A stretch of DNA of 48,894 nucleotides, from the NCBI GenBank assembly GCA_964561545.1, contig CAZLQF010000020.1, positions 1 to 48,894 of the forward strand, given 5' to 3'. Under the pieces are notes generated by a model that was given only the letters and a program-made list of their open reading frames with translations, made no database searches and was not told where the DNA came from. Made by a program: the position numbers and the translations under genes. Origin of the DNA: CAZLQF01 sp964561545 (lineage in GTDB: Bacteria > Bacteroidota > Bacteroidia > CAILMK01 > CAYYUA01). The first letter of the stretch is position 1. Each line of letters opens with the position of its first letter. This document shows, in pieces, positions 1 through 8,970 of the stretch.

Positions 1-379
1 GTTTAATAAATTAAGTACATGTGTTCTCATGATGTTTTCTTTTTGATTTTACAATCCTTTGCAATAAGGTAATTATCTACTACTTTTCTCAAAGCAACAA
101 ATGTAATAAATGCAAAATGAAATTGTCAAGAAATTTTAATTTTTTGTCAATGCCCACTATCCAAGATTATTACCAACTATTTTGCAATGCTTTCTCATTT
201 CTTCCTAAAATATTTGTTGTACTGCTCCCAACTTCGTTTTTTAGGAATTTTTATAAATCCAAGTAAAAAATTTTACAGAAATGTATTCGGGTTCATCTCT
301 AATAATACTTACTTTTGAATATTGTAATAATACTAAAATACTTTCAAAAATAGATCATCTTTTGAACACTTGATTTTTA
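1..379. other. AT-rich intergenic region
   Basis: This stretch precedes the first gene. It is very AT-rich, and I found no open reading frame, RNA gene or strong inverted repeat in it. It probably carries the promoter of the gene starting at 380, but I could not find a clean TTG-N19-TAnnTTTG pair. Confidence 0.6.
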
Positions 380-2494
380 ATGAATGCCCCTTTTATCTTA
401 CAAGCGCAAAGCTTCCTTTTCCAACTTAAATGGATTTTAGCTTCAATTACAATGTTGAGCTTTACCATTCAAGCCAATTCAGGTCGTGACAGCAATAGAA
501 TGGTGGCTTTATACAACATGATGGAGCGCAACGATGAAGACAATTCCAGGTTGTTTGCCTGCCATCAAATGCTGGATGCCTCAGGGGTTCCTTACCGCAC
601 AACGGACAGCTTAGCAGAGGCGTTTAATTACCCCGTTATCCTTTTTTCTTCTGACGTTAAAAAGCGCTCTTTCAATTATGATGAGCGCAATCAAATTGAG
701 CGGTATGTCCAGGAAGGAGGCGTAGTGTTTGCCAATAATCTCAAGTTTAACAAATTTTTCAACCTATTTGGCATTAAGGATGAAATATCCAGCAACCAGC
801 ACTTCAGCTTAACCTGGCGCACCAATAAGGCACCACAGCTTTTTAGTTATTTTGACCGTCCAAGGGAAAAGCAAATTTCACTTGGCAGGAGGGACCAATA
901 TGATGGTATTTTTTACTCCCGCTATTATCAATTGGATGGTGCTGAATCATTGGGTTATTTCAATGAAGATCGCTCCAAACCAGGTTTTATCCGCAACAAA
1001 TATGGAGCCGGTCATGCTTATGCATTAGGGCTATCCCTCAGGGATGTCATTTTAAGAAACCAGCTTAATTATGACTACCTGGCGGAAAGGAGTTTTTCCA
1101 ATGGCTTTGAACCCGGTGGCGATGTGTTTGTGTTATTATTCAGGGCATTATGCGAACAACACATTCCCAACATGGTATGGAAGCACACCTCTCCTGGCGG
1201 CAGTCATAGCTCAGTGATGATAACGCATGATATAGACAGCAAAACGGGGATGGATACGATGCTCTATTTTGCAAAATCCGAACACAAGCGAAACATTGAT
1301 GCCAATTACAACATTACTACGCGTTATTTTGACGATGTTGGGATGAGCCCTTACTATGCAAACAACATTGAAAAGGTGGACCAACTTAAAAAGTTCGGGC
1401 AAACCATCAGTTCTCATTCTGTTGGCCATTTTTTTGATTTTCATTACTTTGAGTTAGGCTCTGCCGGGCTTACCAAGGATACGTATTCCCCTTATTACAA
1501 TGGCGACTCCACTAAAGGAGGATATGTGTTGCCTGAAGTTGAGATCTCTAAAAACATGCTTCAACGAAATCACAATGTGGATATCCGCACGTTCCGTGCG
1601 GGACATCTCAGGTTTCCCGATCAACTTGTAAATGCCCTGGATTCAATGGATTACCAGTATGAAAGCACCCTGAGCGCAAATGCTATCATGTACAGCTTCC
1701 CGTTTCGGTTGAGGAAAGATCGCAGTTTTTCAGGTACCATTTCCAACGTATATGAAATTCCATTAACTTTTTCAGATGTTTATGAGGACAATGCCTTTAG
1801 TAAAGAAAACTGGAAGGTTGGCCCTCAGCAATGGCTGAACGGACAAGAGGCCTACCATAACAATTATGCCCCTACCACTTTGCTAATCCATCCAAATAGA
1901 AAATGGAAGCTAAAAGCCCAAAATTACTTCCTGGATCGCTTGCCGGATGAGACCGAAATAATGAATATGAATAAATTCGGGGATTATTGGCGTAACCGTG
2001 TTAATACCCGTATCGCTTCTAATTTCATATCGGAAGATACGCTGGCCATTAAAATTCAATCTCGTGAATTGCCGATTGATGCCCGCTTGAGCTTTGGCAT
2101 CAGCAATTTAAAACGCGATGTTAACGTAGTGGTCATGGATACATCAGGCAACCAACAACCCTACAAAATTAAGCAGGTACCATCCCGAAATCATGCCATT
2201 GCCCATCATCCGATGGCCAATAAGAATGAAACCAGCTTCAGAGAACAACCAGACCAAATATCAGCTTATCCGAATCCTGTGGAAGCGGGGTCCCATATTA
2301 CACTTCAAACGAATGGTGAAATCGAGCAATTCAGCATCATTGGCCTGGATGGAAAAGTATACCAATCCGGAAACCTCAAAAACAGGAACCGCCTTCCCCA
2401 AATAAAGCTGAAGGAGGATCTAAAAAGGGGGATGTATGTTATTCAGTTCAAAAAGGGTCTGCAGGAACAAGCTCAAAAACTTTTTATAAAGTAA
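380..2494 (+). CDS. Secreted polysaccharide deacetylase-like protein with T9SS sorting domain
   Basis: The 704-residue protein begins with a hydrophobic segment (about residues 10-32) that fits a Sec signal peptide. Residues 40-260 resemble a ThuA/GATase-like alpha/beta fold (weak call). A NodB-like deacetylase region follows: the Asp motif THDID lies at 282-286, the metal-binding HxxxH (SHSVGH) has H346 and H350, and FRAGH sits near 405. The last 75 or so residues are a typical type IX sorting domain, with AYPNP near the start of the domain, a GMYVI-type strand and a KLFIK end. By family, such proteins hydrolyse N- or O-acyl groups of glycans in a metal-dependent way. The domain implies export across the outer membrane and surface attachment or release. 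The substrate is unknown. It stands alone on the plus strand, and a DgkA-type kinase follows after 111 bases. Confidence 0.75.
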   Translation: MNAPFILQAQSFLFQLKWILASITMLSFTIQANSGRDSNRMVALYNMMERNDEDNSRLFACHQMLDASGVPYRTTDSLAEAFNYPVILFSSDVKKRSFNYDERNQIERYVQEGGVVFANNLKFNKFFNLFGIKDEISSNQHFSLTWRTNKAPQLFSYFDRPREKQISLGRRDQYDGIFYSRYYQLDGAESLGYFNEDRSKPGFIRNKYGAGHAYALGLSLRDVILRNQLNYDYLAERSFSNGFEPGGDVFVLLFRALCEQHIPNMVWKHTSPGGSHSSVMITHDIDSKTGMDTMLYFAKSEHKRNIDANYNITTRYFDDVGMSPYYANNIEKVDQLKKFGQTISSHSVGHFFDFHYFELGSAGLTKDTYSPYYNGDSTKGGYVLPEVEISKNMLQRNHNVDIRTFRAGHLRFPDQLVNALDSMDYQYESTLSANAIMYSFPFRLRKDRSFSGTISNVYEIPLTFSDVYEDNAFSKENWKVGPQQWLNGQEAYHNNYAPTTLLIHPNRKWKLKAQNYFLDRLPDETEIMNMNKFGDYWRNRVNTRIASNFISEDTLAIKIQSRELPIDARLSFGISNLKRDVNVVVMDTSGNQQPYKIKQVPSRNHAIAHHPMANKNETSFREQPDQISAYPNPVEAGSHITLQTNGEIEQFSIIGLDGKVYQSGNLKNRNRLPQIKLKEDLKRGMYVIQFKKGLQEQAQKLFIK

Positions 2495-2605
2495 ACCAAG
2501 CCCAAATTTTTGAATATTTGAACCAAGCCCGAAGGATGGGCAAGTTTTTGCCAATATTGTTAACAGAGCCCCCAAAAGGATCCTAAGTCAAAATTTGTTT
2601 TATTT

Positions 2606-2971
2606 ATGTCGACTTTAAGCCAGCGAATCAAAGGTTTTCAAGATGCATTCAACGGGATTCGAATGACCATCCGGGAATTCCACTTTAAAATGCATCTTGT
2701 TATAGCCATTTTGGTACACCTTTTAGGTTTTTTGTTAAAGATTTCGGCTATTGAATGGTGCTTAATATGGCTGGCAATTGGGCTAATTTTACTGGCAGAA
2801 GGATTGAATACAGCCTTAGAAAAATTGGTGGATTTTTGCTCTCCGGATTACGATGAACAAGCGGGCCGAATCAAAGACATAGCTTCCGGAGCAGTGCTCC
2901 TCGTTGCCGTTGCTGCTGCTGTAATTGGGTCCATTATTTTCTTACCTAAATTAGTTGATTGGATCTTCTAA
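2606..2971 (+). CDS. dgkA: Diacylglycerol kinase / undecaprenol kinase (DgkA family)
   Basis: The protein has 121 residues, the usual size of this small integral membrane kinase. An N-terminal amphipathic segment is followed by three hydrophobic helices (about 29-46, 49-66 and 93-117). The family signature is EGLNTALEKLVD at 65-76, with E65, N68 and E72 matching the catalytic and metal-binding positions. A conserved IKDIASGAVLL follows. Members phosphorylate diacylglycerol or, in many non-enteric bacteria, undecaprenol, feeding lipid carriers back to cell-wall synthesis. The sequence alone does not tell which substrate is used. The gene sits by itself between two unrelated plus-strand genes. 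Confidence 0.92.
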   Translation: MSTLSQRIKGFQDAFNGIRMTIREFHFKMHLVIAILVHLLGFLLKISAIEWCLIWLAIGLILLAEGLNTALEKLVDFCSPDYDEQAGRIKDIASGAVLLVAVAAAVIGSIIFLPKLVDWIF

Positions 2972-3215
2972 ACCTCTTATTGTTGTTCGTTAGTGTTCAA
3001 TGCATCCTTGGTTAAAATCAATAGGGTTGTTATTCAGCCATTTTTAGGACAAAAGCATTTAATTTTTTCAACCCCTTAGCCCCATATTTATTAAAAAGTA
3101 AATCCAACTTACCAAATCAGCTCGTTGCTTATAATGCCAATTTTTTTAAACTTTTACATCTAATATTTGATAACCAATAACCTTTTAATAATTTACCTTG
3201 CTTTTTAGGTCTTCC

Positions 3216-3223
3216 TATTTTTG
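3216..3223 (+). promoter_or_regulatory. Candidate -7 box upstream of yjbQ
   Basis: TATTTTTG matches the Bacteroidota TAnnTTTG element and lies 25 bases before the yjbQ start. The nearest upstream TTG (3198-3200) leaves a spacer of only 15 bases, shorter than usual, so the -33 element is uncertain. Confidence 0.4.
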
Positions 3224-3248
3224 AACAAACAAACAAGCAGATAACATC

Positions 3249-3674
3249 ATGATCGACCTTGAAACCCATTTTTTGGAATTCTCTACCAATGGTCACACAG
3301 ACATGGTTGACCTATCGAACCAAGTCGAGGACCTTGTCAGGCAATCAGGTTTTCAAGAAGGGCAAGTGACTGTATTTGGCATTGGCTCCACCACTGGTAT
3401 CACGACCATCGAATACGAGCCCGGCCTTGTCAACCATGACTTGGCAGCAATGTTTGACAAATTTGCTCCTTACGGATTCCAATATGAACACAACAAAACC
3501 TGGGGCGATGACAATGGCGCCTCGCATCTGAGATCATCCACGATGGGCCCATCCATGGTCCTTCCTTTTAAAGATGGCCATTTATTGACCGGAACATGGC
3601 AGCAGGTAGTCTTTGTGGATTTTGATACCAGGCCAAGAAGCAGGCGAGTAACTGTTCAGATCTGGGGCAAATAA
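3249..3674 (+). CDS. yjbQ: YjbQ/UPF0047 family protein
   Basis: The 141-residue protein matches the UPF0047/YjbQ family along its whole length. Visible landmarks are the TTGITTIEYEPG strand near residues 49-60, the histidine-bearing GASHLRSSTMGPSMVLP segment, and the GTWQQVVFVDFD strand near the end that is typical of the family. Members form trimers with a conserved metal or phosphate pocket. Some have been reported with weak thiamine-phosphate synthase activity, but the physiological role is unsettled. Its stop lies 2 bases from the stop of the convergent isomerase gene, so the two transcripts must overlap at their 3' ends. Confidence 0.9.
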   Translation: MIDLETHFLEFSTNGHTDMVDLSNQVEDLVRQSGFQEGQVTVFGIGSTTGITTIEYEPGLVNHDLAAMFDKFAPYGFQYEHNKTWGDDNGASHLRSSTMGPSMVLPFKDGHLLTGTWQQVVFVDFDTRPRSRRVTVQIWGK

Positions 3675-3676
3675 GC

Positions 3677-4660
3677 CTAAACAATGCCCTGCTTCAAAGC
3701 TTCTTTAAGGTTTTTAATGTTAGGGATCTCAAACGACTTAACATGCTTATGATCAGCCAGCAGTAAAGCAATCCAATCCAGGATGTAACCAGCATTTAGC
3801 AAGGCATGTAATGAGTTGTCCTTAACCGGGATGTGCACCACTTGATTTCCGTAATTCTCAAGCAAGTTTTCCAAAAACTGAAACCTGAGGTTGATACGGT
3901 CCGAAACGGCAGTATTTAAGAAGAAAAACACCGAATCCATATCGCCATAATAGGATTCAATTACGTTGTGATTGGCCTCGGGAATTTCATGAACAAAAGC
4001 CTCATTTTTGGCATTTTCTTGTATTTGCTGGCAAAATCTAAGACCAATTGGAGCGGTATACACATCAGTGATGGCTATAAATTTAGAGTTCGCCATGGTT
4101 TTAAAAATGTTAAAATACTGTTCAGCGGTTTCAATGAAGGATTCTGCATCCCTGAAATTATGGGACAATCTGCGCATTTCATCCCCCATCGGGTACCCAA
4201 ACAGATCACCAAGGATTAGAAGCAAATAAGTAAGCGAATAGCCAAGGGCCATTCTTGGTTGAAAGCCGTCCTCAGACCGGTAATAATACCACCCTTCATT
4301 TTGTGCCATTTTACCAAGCTCACCTCCTGTTGCGATCACAATGATACAGGCGCCTTTTCGCTTGGCTTCTTCATAAAGGGATAACGTTTCTTCTGTGTTA
4401 CCCGAGTATGAACTGAGAATGACCAGGGACCGCTCATTGACGTAATAAGGCAGGTGGTAATTCGAAACTACTTCGATGGGCAAATTGGCCTTATCCAGAA
4501 AAATGCGCTTAACAATCCTCCCTGCTATACCGGACCCACCTAATCCGCCAATGACAACATTTGAAAAATTGCTTGCTTGGTAAGGATGGGGTTGATAATT
4601 GTTGACCGCATACTCGATCTGATATGGGAAATAAGCCAGGTCTTGCTTTTGGTACTTCAT
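3677..4660 (-). CDS. Bifunctional phosphoglucose/phosphomannose isomerase family protein
   Basis: The 327-residue protein has two SIS (sugar isomerase) domains. The sugar-phosphate loop GGLGGSGIAG is at residues 38-47 and the SSYSGNTEET loop at 83-92. The C-terminal half has EIPEANHN, whose Glu and His match the catalytic pair of the archaeal and bacterial bifunctional PGI/PMI family. Members interconvert glucose-6-phosphate or mannose-6-phosphate with fructose-6-phosphate. This family is much shorter than the classical Pgi, so the call rests on the motifs and the length. It is a single gene on the minus strand. Its 5' end is 107 bases from the divergent ChaN-like gene, so the two share a promoter region. 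Confidence 0.85.
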   Translation of the reverse strand: MKYQKQDLAYFPYQIEYAVNNYQPHPYQASNFSNVVIGGLGGSGIAGRIVKRIFLDKANLPIEVVSNYHLPYYVNERSLVILSSYSGNTEETLSLYEEAKRKGACIIVIATGGELGKMAQNEGWYYYRSEDGFQPRMALGYSLTYLLLILGDLFGYPMGDEMRRLSHNFRDAESFIETAEQYFNIFKTMANSKFIAITDVYTAPIGLRFCQQIQENAKNEAFVHEIPEANHNVIESYYGDMDSVFFFLNTAVSDRINLRFQFLENLLENYGNQVVHIPVKDNSLHALLNAGYILDWIALLLADHKHVKSFEIPNIKNLKEALKQGIV

Positions 4661-4767
4661 AGCATAGCCATTTTAAATTTCTTGGATTTGATTAACCATT
4701 AATTGCTATTGTTTGCAAGCGCATAAAAGCATAAATTGAAGCAAAATTCGCCAAAATTTAACAAGGA

Positions 4768-5622
4768 ATGCGCAACATTATGACCGTAATTTTATCATTG
4801 ATCTTACCTGCGTTGATGATGGCTCAAAACCCAGCTTATCAAATTTACAACAACCAGGGCGAACAGGTTACCTACCAGCAAACCTTACAAGCGCTTCAAG
4901 CATCGGACGTTGTTTTGTTTGGGGAATTGCACAACAATCCGGTATGCCATTGGCTTCAGCTTGAAATTACGCAGGATTTATACCAAATGAAGGACACCAA
5001 CCTGGTAATAGGGGCAGAAATGTTTGAACGGGATGACCAGGCCATCATCAATGAATACTTCAAGGGTTTAATATCGCAAAGAAGTTTTGAGCGGGAGGCC
5101 AAATTATGGGACAATTACCAAAAAGACTACAAGCCATTGGTGGAATTTGCCAGAGATAGTGGTTTAAAATTGGTTGCCACCAACATTCCCAGAAGGTATG
5201 CCAATTATGTGGCGAGTCACGGGTTATCGCTCGATTCCCTGGCCGAAAAGAAGCAGCAATGGTTTGCACCCTTGCCCATTGACGTTAACATGGAATTGGC
5301 GAGTTATCAGGAGATGAAGGACATGGGTGGAGGCCATGGAATGGAGAACATGATAAATGCCCAAGCCGTCAAAGATGCCACCATGGCCCATTTCATCAAC
5401 CAATATTTGGAAGCAGAAGAAACGCTGTTCCATTTGAATGGCACCTTTCACTCCAAATACAATGAGGGAATTTACTGGTATTTAAACAAATACAATCCTG
5501 ATTTAAAGGTAACGACCTTGAACGCAGTTGAACAAAAAGAGGTGACGGAACTCCAGCAAGCCAACCAAAAGTTGGGGGACTTCATTTTAACCATCCCTGA
5601 CAACATGACCAAGACTTACTGA
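4768..5622 (+). CDS. ChaN-like (DUF399) haem-binding family protein
   Basis: The 284-residue protein starts with a hydrophobic signal sequence (MTVILSLILPALMMAQ, residues 5-20) without a lipobox cysteine, so export rather than lipidation is predicted. The ChaN domain shows VVLFGELHNNPVCHW (about 48-62), IGAEMFERDDQ and LVATNIPRRYA. It continues with HFINQYLEAEETLFHLNGTFHSKY and a closing strand. Campylobacter ChaN binds two haem groups in a dimer and belongs to an iron-uptake system. Related proteins have a TraB/erythromycin-esterase-like fold, and for this one the ligand is unproven. An in-frame ATG at 4780 would give a shorter and equally good signal peptide. No haem receptor gene lies nearby. 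Confidence 0.82.
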   Translation: MRNIMTVILSLILPALMMAQNPAYQIYNNQGEQVTYQQTLQALQASDVVLFGELHNNPVCHWLQLEITQDLYQMKDTNLVIGAEMFERDDQAIINEYFKGLISQRSFEREAKLWDNYQKDYKPLVEFARDSGLKLVATNIPRRYANYVASHGLSLDSLAEKKQQWFAPLPIDVNMELASYQEMKDMGGGHGMENMINAQAVKDATMAHFINQYLEAEETLFHLNGTFHSKYNEGIYWYLNKYNPDLKVTTLNAVEQKEVTELQQANQKLGDFILTIPDNMTKTY

Positions 5623-5630
5623 GCCTTTAC

Positions 5631-5660
5631 AAAACCATTTCCAAAAATTAAATGGTGTTT
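5631..5660 (+). terminator. Possible hairpin terminator after the ChaN-like gene
   Basis: ACCATTT (5634-5640) and AAATGGT (5650-5656) form a 7-bp stem with a 9-base loop. Three A-T pairs continue beyond a single mismatch. The downstream run is short and mixed, so termination is plausible but weak. Confidence 0.4.
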
Positions 5661-5822
5661 AAAAATCTCAATTAAAGTTGAAAGTATGGGAGAAGGGAAA
5701 TAAGTAAGAAATGCATCGAATTTAAACTTACGGAACAACCAATAGGCTATTTTAAACCAACATGATAATGACTGCAGGCCGCAGCGCTGATTATGCAAGC
5801 AATCACAGTTTTCGCAAAATCA

Positions 5823-5830
5823 TAAATTTG
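5823..5830 (+). promoter_or_regulatory. Candidate -7 box for the repeat lipoprotein gene
   Basis: TAAATTTG fits the TAnnTTTG element exactly and lies 24 bases before the start codon at 5855. No TTG is found at the expected 19-20 base distance, so the promoter may be weak or activator-dependent. Confidence 0.4.
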
Positions 5831-5854
5831 TTTTCCAAATAAATAACCACTTCC

Positions 5855-6406
5855 ATGAAAGTTACAACCATTATCAATTCCTTTTTGATTGCTTTGCTTG
5901 TTGCTGGATGCACTTCCAAGCCGTCTAAAAAAGCCTTGAAGGAAAAAATTAAAACGCTTAAAACCGAAGTTTATCAAGGCCAGAATGCCGACACCATTCG
6001 AGCAAAGGCCAAAATTTTAATTGACCGGTATAAAAGCTTTACCAACAATTATCCAAAGGACACCCTGGCACCGGTTTATTTGTATGAAGCCGGACAAACA
6101 GCCAAGAACATCTTACAGGATCACCGAAAAGCTGTAGAAAATTACGATAAGCTGGTTGATCAATATCCGGACCACGAGCAAGCGCCGGTAGCTTTGTTTA
6201 CTATGGGATTTATGTACGAAAACGAGATCAACGATACGGCTAAAGCCCGCAACAATTACAAGGCATTCCTTGAGCAATACCCAGAGCATGACTTGGCACA
6301 AGATGCCCGTACCTCTTTAAAATATTTGGGTAAAAGCGCGGAGGAAATGCTGGATGAGATAATGAAGCAAAAGCAAGATACGTCTGTTAAAGATACGGTA
6401 TCTTAA
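5855..6406 (+). CDS. TPR-repeat lipoprotein (YbgF/BamD-like fold)
   Basis: The 183-residue protein has a lipoprotein signal peptide with the lipobox LVAGC (Cys19). A lysine-rich coiled stretch follows, then tandem TPR-like helices from about residue 40 to 160, recognisable by motifs such as DTLAPVYLYEAGQTAKNI, YPDHEQAPVALFTMGF and YPEHDLAQDARTSLKYLG. The tail is charged. This arrangement resembles the periplasmic TPR domain of CpoB/YbgF and BamD, which act as scaffolds for envelope complexes. The protein is shorter than BamD and is not next to any bam or tol gene, so it is best called an envelope TPR lipoprotein of unknown partner. Confidence 0.8.
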   Translation: MKVTTIINSFLIALLVAGCTSKPSKKALKEKIKTLKTEVYQGQNADTIRAKAKILIDRYKSFTNNYPKDTLAPVYLYEAGQTAKNILQDHRKAVENYDKLVDQYPDHEQAPVALFTMGFMYENEINDTAKARNNYKAFLEQYPEHDLAQDARTSLKYLGKSAEEMLDEIMKQKQDTSVKDTVS

Positions 6407-7245
6407 CATCCAACCCTCATCAATTATCTAAATCAAAACCAACCTAAAAGGCTTAAATACTTCAAAATTTGAAGGTACCAAGATGGGTAATCCTAAATGC
6501 GGCTACATTTGCTTATTTTCAGCAGCCACCCAATTTTCAGACATCTTAAACATTTGAAAATTAAGTAATTAGCGGACCATGACTTAACCAAAAATCGAAA
6601 TGCTAATTAATTTTTTGAACCCTGATCCAATGGTTTGAAGTTATGCTTCAGGGAGGTGAATCAAACCAGATCAATTAGAAATTTTTTCGGTTTTAAAACT
6701 AATTGCACTTAATGAAACTCCTGCTATTCATTATAAACATTGAAAGCATTTCATACAACCTCAAGCTTTATTCCTAACGCATCTTAAATGAAGTTTCTGA
6801 ATAATTTTACGCTTGGTATTTTACTGGAATTTTTTGGGGCTTCCTCAATTCATTGCTTTATTCTATATTCTATGGGAATTTCTGGGACCTGCTACCCCTT
6901 CGCTTACACATCAATGGCTAAGTCTTGTTGGCAGCGAAAAAATCTCCAATGCCCTACCTGAACCATCAGCGCTTCATTCCTCAAAAATATGGTAGAACTA
7001 AATTTTTTAACCGCTGGCAGGTGGTTCATTTCCTTTGGTCATTGAAGAAAAATGAACATAATCCTTGCAAGGCTGTATTAATGATCATAAGCTGCTCAAT
7101 AAGCTTAATAAGAGGCGCTACAGGGTATTAGCGGTAAATATTAAACCTATGATTTTTTGAATTGAAGGACCGATTATTTTACGACCAAGTCAAAAGCTCT
7201 GATTTTAAACTTAGCTAAGTTGAATAAAATGAGCATTAACCCTAA
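6407..7245. other. Gene-poor intergenic region with nested inverted repeat
   Basis: This 839-base gap lies between the TPR lipoprotein and the 3' end of the M16 peptidase gene. The short open frames here (for example 6788-6961 with 57 codons, and 6925-7131 from a TTG) have no recognisable motif and may be chance. A nested inverted repeat sits at 6623-6673. I see no tRNA-like or transposase sequence. The region could be decayed DNA or carry a small RNA. Confidence 0.5.
6623..6673. repeat. Nested inverted repeat, possible structured RNA
   Basis: Outer arms TGATC (6623-6627) and GATCA (6669-6673) and inner arms TGGTTTGA (6631-6638) and TCAAACCA (6661-6668) pair with only a 3-base bulge between them. 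Inside is a small hairpin TGAAG/CTTCA (6636-6640 and 6646-6650), which competes for two bases of the inner arm. The unpaired part holds GGGAGGTGAA, which resembles a strong ribosome binding site but has no start codon at a useful distance. Confidence 0.4.
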
Positions 7246-8484
7246 CTAATTTTTTGAATCATAAACCAAAATACTCATCTTGGCTTCATCCAATACCTCA
7301 TTGGCTACTTCTTGAACATCTTGAGCGGTAACAGCCTCAATGTTGTTAAAAAATTCATCCATTGGAATGACGCGCTCATAATCAAGGTAACTACGAGCTT
7401 CTGACTGCATAAGTGCCGAGGGGTTTTCTTCCATTAAAGCGGCACTTCCAAGCATTTGGCGTTTGGCTTTGTTCAATTGGATCTTACCAAGCTTTTCTTC
7501 CTTTAGCTTCTTAAACTCTCTGAAGATGATGTTGATGCACTTATCCAAATATTGCTGATCGGTAGAAAAATCAACACTGAAAAGGCCCGTATCGATATAG
7601 GGGACATAGACAGACCCAATCTGGTAAACATAGCCATATTTCTCTCGAATGCTCATATTCAAGCGGGAGCTCATTCCGGCTGCACCTAAGATGTTGTTCA
7701 ACAAGGCCAATGCATACCTTTTGGGCTCAGCCCTTGAATAACCGTAACTTCCCATAATGCAATGACTCTGGTGGAAGTCTTTTTTGATGTGGGTATGGAA
7801 CGGCTTGGTTGGTTCAGGTTTTTCGCGGTTCTTATTGCTTTTGTTGTTAGTGATGTTGCCTAAATATTTGCGGGCAATCTTTTCGAGCCGGCCTCGTGTT
7901 ATATTGCCAGCTACGGATAAAACCATATTATCCAAAGTGTAATGATCCTTAAGGAATTGAAGGATCTTTTCGCGGTTGATATTTTGGAGGGAAGCCCGGG
8001 TTCCTAAAATGTTGTATCCCATTGGTTGGTTGGGGTACATGTACGAATGAAAATCATCGTAAATGCTTTCCTCAGGAGTATCTTCATACATTTCGATTTC
8101 CTCACGGATTACCCTCCGCTCCTTTTGGATCTCCACTTCCGGGTAAATTGCATTGAAAAGGAGGTCGGTTAAAAGCTCAATAGAACGGTCCGCATATTTT
8201 TTCAGGGAAGACGTGTAAAAACAAGTCTTCTCCCGGTCGGTATAAGCCTCCAATTCCCCCCCTACTGTTTCAATCCGGTTCAGGATGTGAAAAGGTTTTC
8301 TCCGTTTGGTCCCTTTAAAGGATGCATGTTCTATAAAATGCGCGATTCCGTTATTATGGCTATTCTCATCACGGGTGCCTCCATCAATCAAAAAACCACA
8401 GTGAACGAGCCTTGAATGTTGAATGTAATGATGAATGACCGTAAGGCCATTGTCAAGTTGAAATACTTCGGGTTCTCTTGCCAT
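7246..8484 (-). CDS. M16 family zinc metallopeptidase
   Basis: The 412-residue protein carries the inverted zinc motif HFIEH at residues 49-53, in the context GIAHFIEHASFKGT. The downstream acidic helix REEIEMYEDTPEE near 125-138 supplies the third zinc ligand. The C-terminal half has the second, inactive M16 fold, with the YGYVYQIGS element. The length of about 410 residues matches the processing-peptidase-like subgroup (PqqL/YmxG type) rather than the near 950-residue pitrilysins. Its biological substrate is unknown. It lies 65 bases downstream of the pterin dehydratase gene on the same strand and is probably cotranscribed with it. Confidence 0.93.
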   Translation of the reverse strand: MAREPEVFQLDNGLTVIHHYIQHSRLVHCGFLIDGGTRDENSHNNGIAHFIEHASFKGTKRRKPFHILNRIETVGGELEAYTDREKTCFYTSSLKKYADRSIELLTDLLFNAIYPEVEIQKERRVIREEIEMYEDTPEESIYDDFHSYMYPNQPMGYNILGTRASLQNINREKILQFLKDHYTLDNMVLSVAGNITRGRLEKIARKYLGNITNNKSNKNREKPEPTKPFHTHIKKDFHQSHCIMGSYGYSRAEPKRYALALLNNILGAAGMSSRLNMSIREKYGYVYQIGSVYVPYIDTGLFSVDFSTDQQYLDKCINIIFREFKKLKEEKLGKIQLNKAKRQMLGSAALMEENPSALMQSEARSYLDYERVIPMDEFFNNIEAVTAQDVQEVANEVLDEAKMSILVYDSKN

Positions 8485-8549
8485 ATGGCCATTTTATAGC
8501 TAAGCAAACAAATAGGGGATAGAAGTAAAAGAGGGTGATCGGCCATCGA

Positions 8550-8804
8550 TCACCCAAAGGATTCAGCCAACTTATCCATTTTTTCAGCCAGCTTGTGATC
8601 TTTTTCCGTTACCACACTTCCCTGGTCGTGAGTGGTCATTTCTACATGTACGGTGTTGTACACGTTCTTCCATTCGGGATGGTGTTGCATCTTTTCTGCT
8701 TCAATGGCCACCCCACTCATCCATGCAAAAGCCTGGGTAAAGTTTTTGAACTTGAAATCCTTGATCAATTTATCGTTTTCTTCTTTCCAATCGCTGCCTG
8801 CCAT
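8550..8804 (-). CDS. phhB: 4a-hydroxytetrahydrobiopterin dehydratase (pterin-4a-carbinolamine dehydratase)
   Basis: This compact 84-residue protein fits the PCD/DCoH family. The signature runs from Glu/Lys through HHPEW (two adjacent catalytic histidines at about 41-42) and then an aromatic position. It ends with the TTHDQGSVVTEKD segment that carries the final His and Asp. The enzyme dehydrates 4a-hydroxytetrahydrobiopterin and so recycles the cofactor of aromatic amino-acid hydroxylases. No phenylalanine hydroxylase gene is seen in this window, so the partner must lie elsewhere, or the protein serves another pterin. It is first in a probable two-gene unit with the M16 peptidase. Confidence 0.92.
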   Translation of the reverse strand: MAGSDWKEENDKLIKDFKFKNFTQAFAWMSGVAIEAEKMQHHPEWKNVYNTVHVEMTTHDQGSVVTEKDHKLAEKMDKLAESFG

Positions 8805-8826
8805 ATTTTTTAGTTTTTTAGTTCAA

Positions 8827-8834
8827 CAAATATA
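8827..8834 (-). promoter_or_regulatory. Candidate -7 box for the dehydratase-M16 unit
   Basis: Read on the minus strand this is TATATTTG, an exact TAnnTTTG match, 22 bases before the start codon at 8804. The expected -33 TTG is not at the right spacing, so only the -7 element is supported. Confidence 0.45.
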
Positions 8835-8970
8835 TTATGTTCAAAGTTAAATCTTTTTGTCGAAGCGATTTCAATTGATGAACAGTTTAACAATGCCAAA
8901 GTTCATAGGATTCTGCTTCATTAGAAATGAATTAAGGTTTTAGAGCAACAAGAAAAAGTGGCTTTGATCC

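Noticed and set aside
2494..2530. Direct repeat AACCAAGCCC (two copies) after the first gene
   Set aside because: The repeat is only 10 bases, and the adjacent GCCC/GGGC stem is 4 bp, too weak to call a terminator.
6788..6961. 57-codon frame starting MKFLNNFTLGILLEFFG
   Set aside because: It has a slightly hydrophobic start but no recognisable motif, no good ribosome site, and it lies in a spacer rich in chance frames.
6925..7131. 68-codon frame from a TTG with a basic composition
   Set aside because: No domain or conserved motif is seen, and it overlaps the previous frame. There is no independent evidence for translation.
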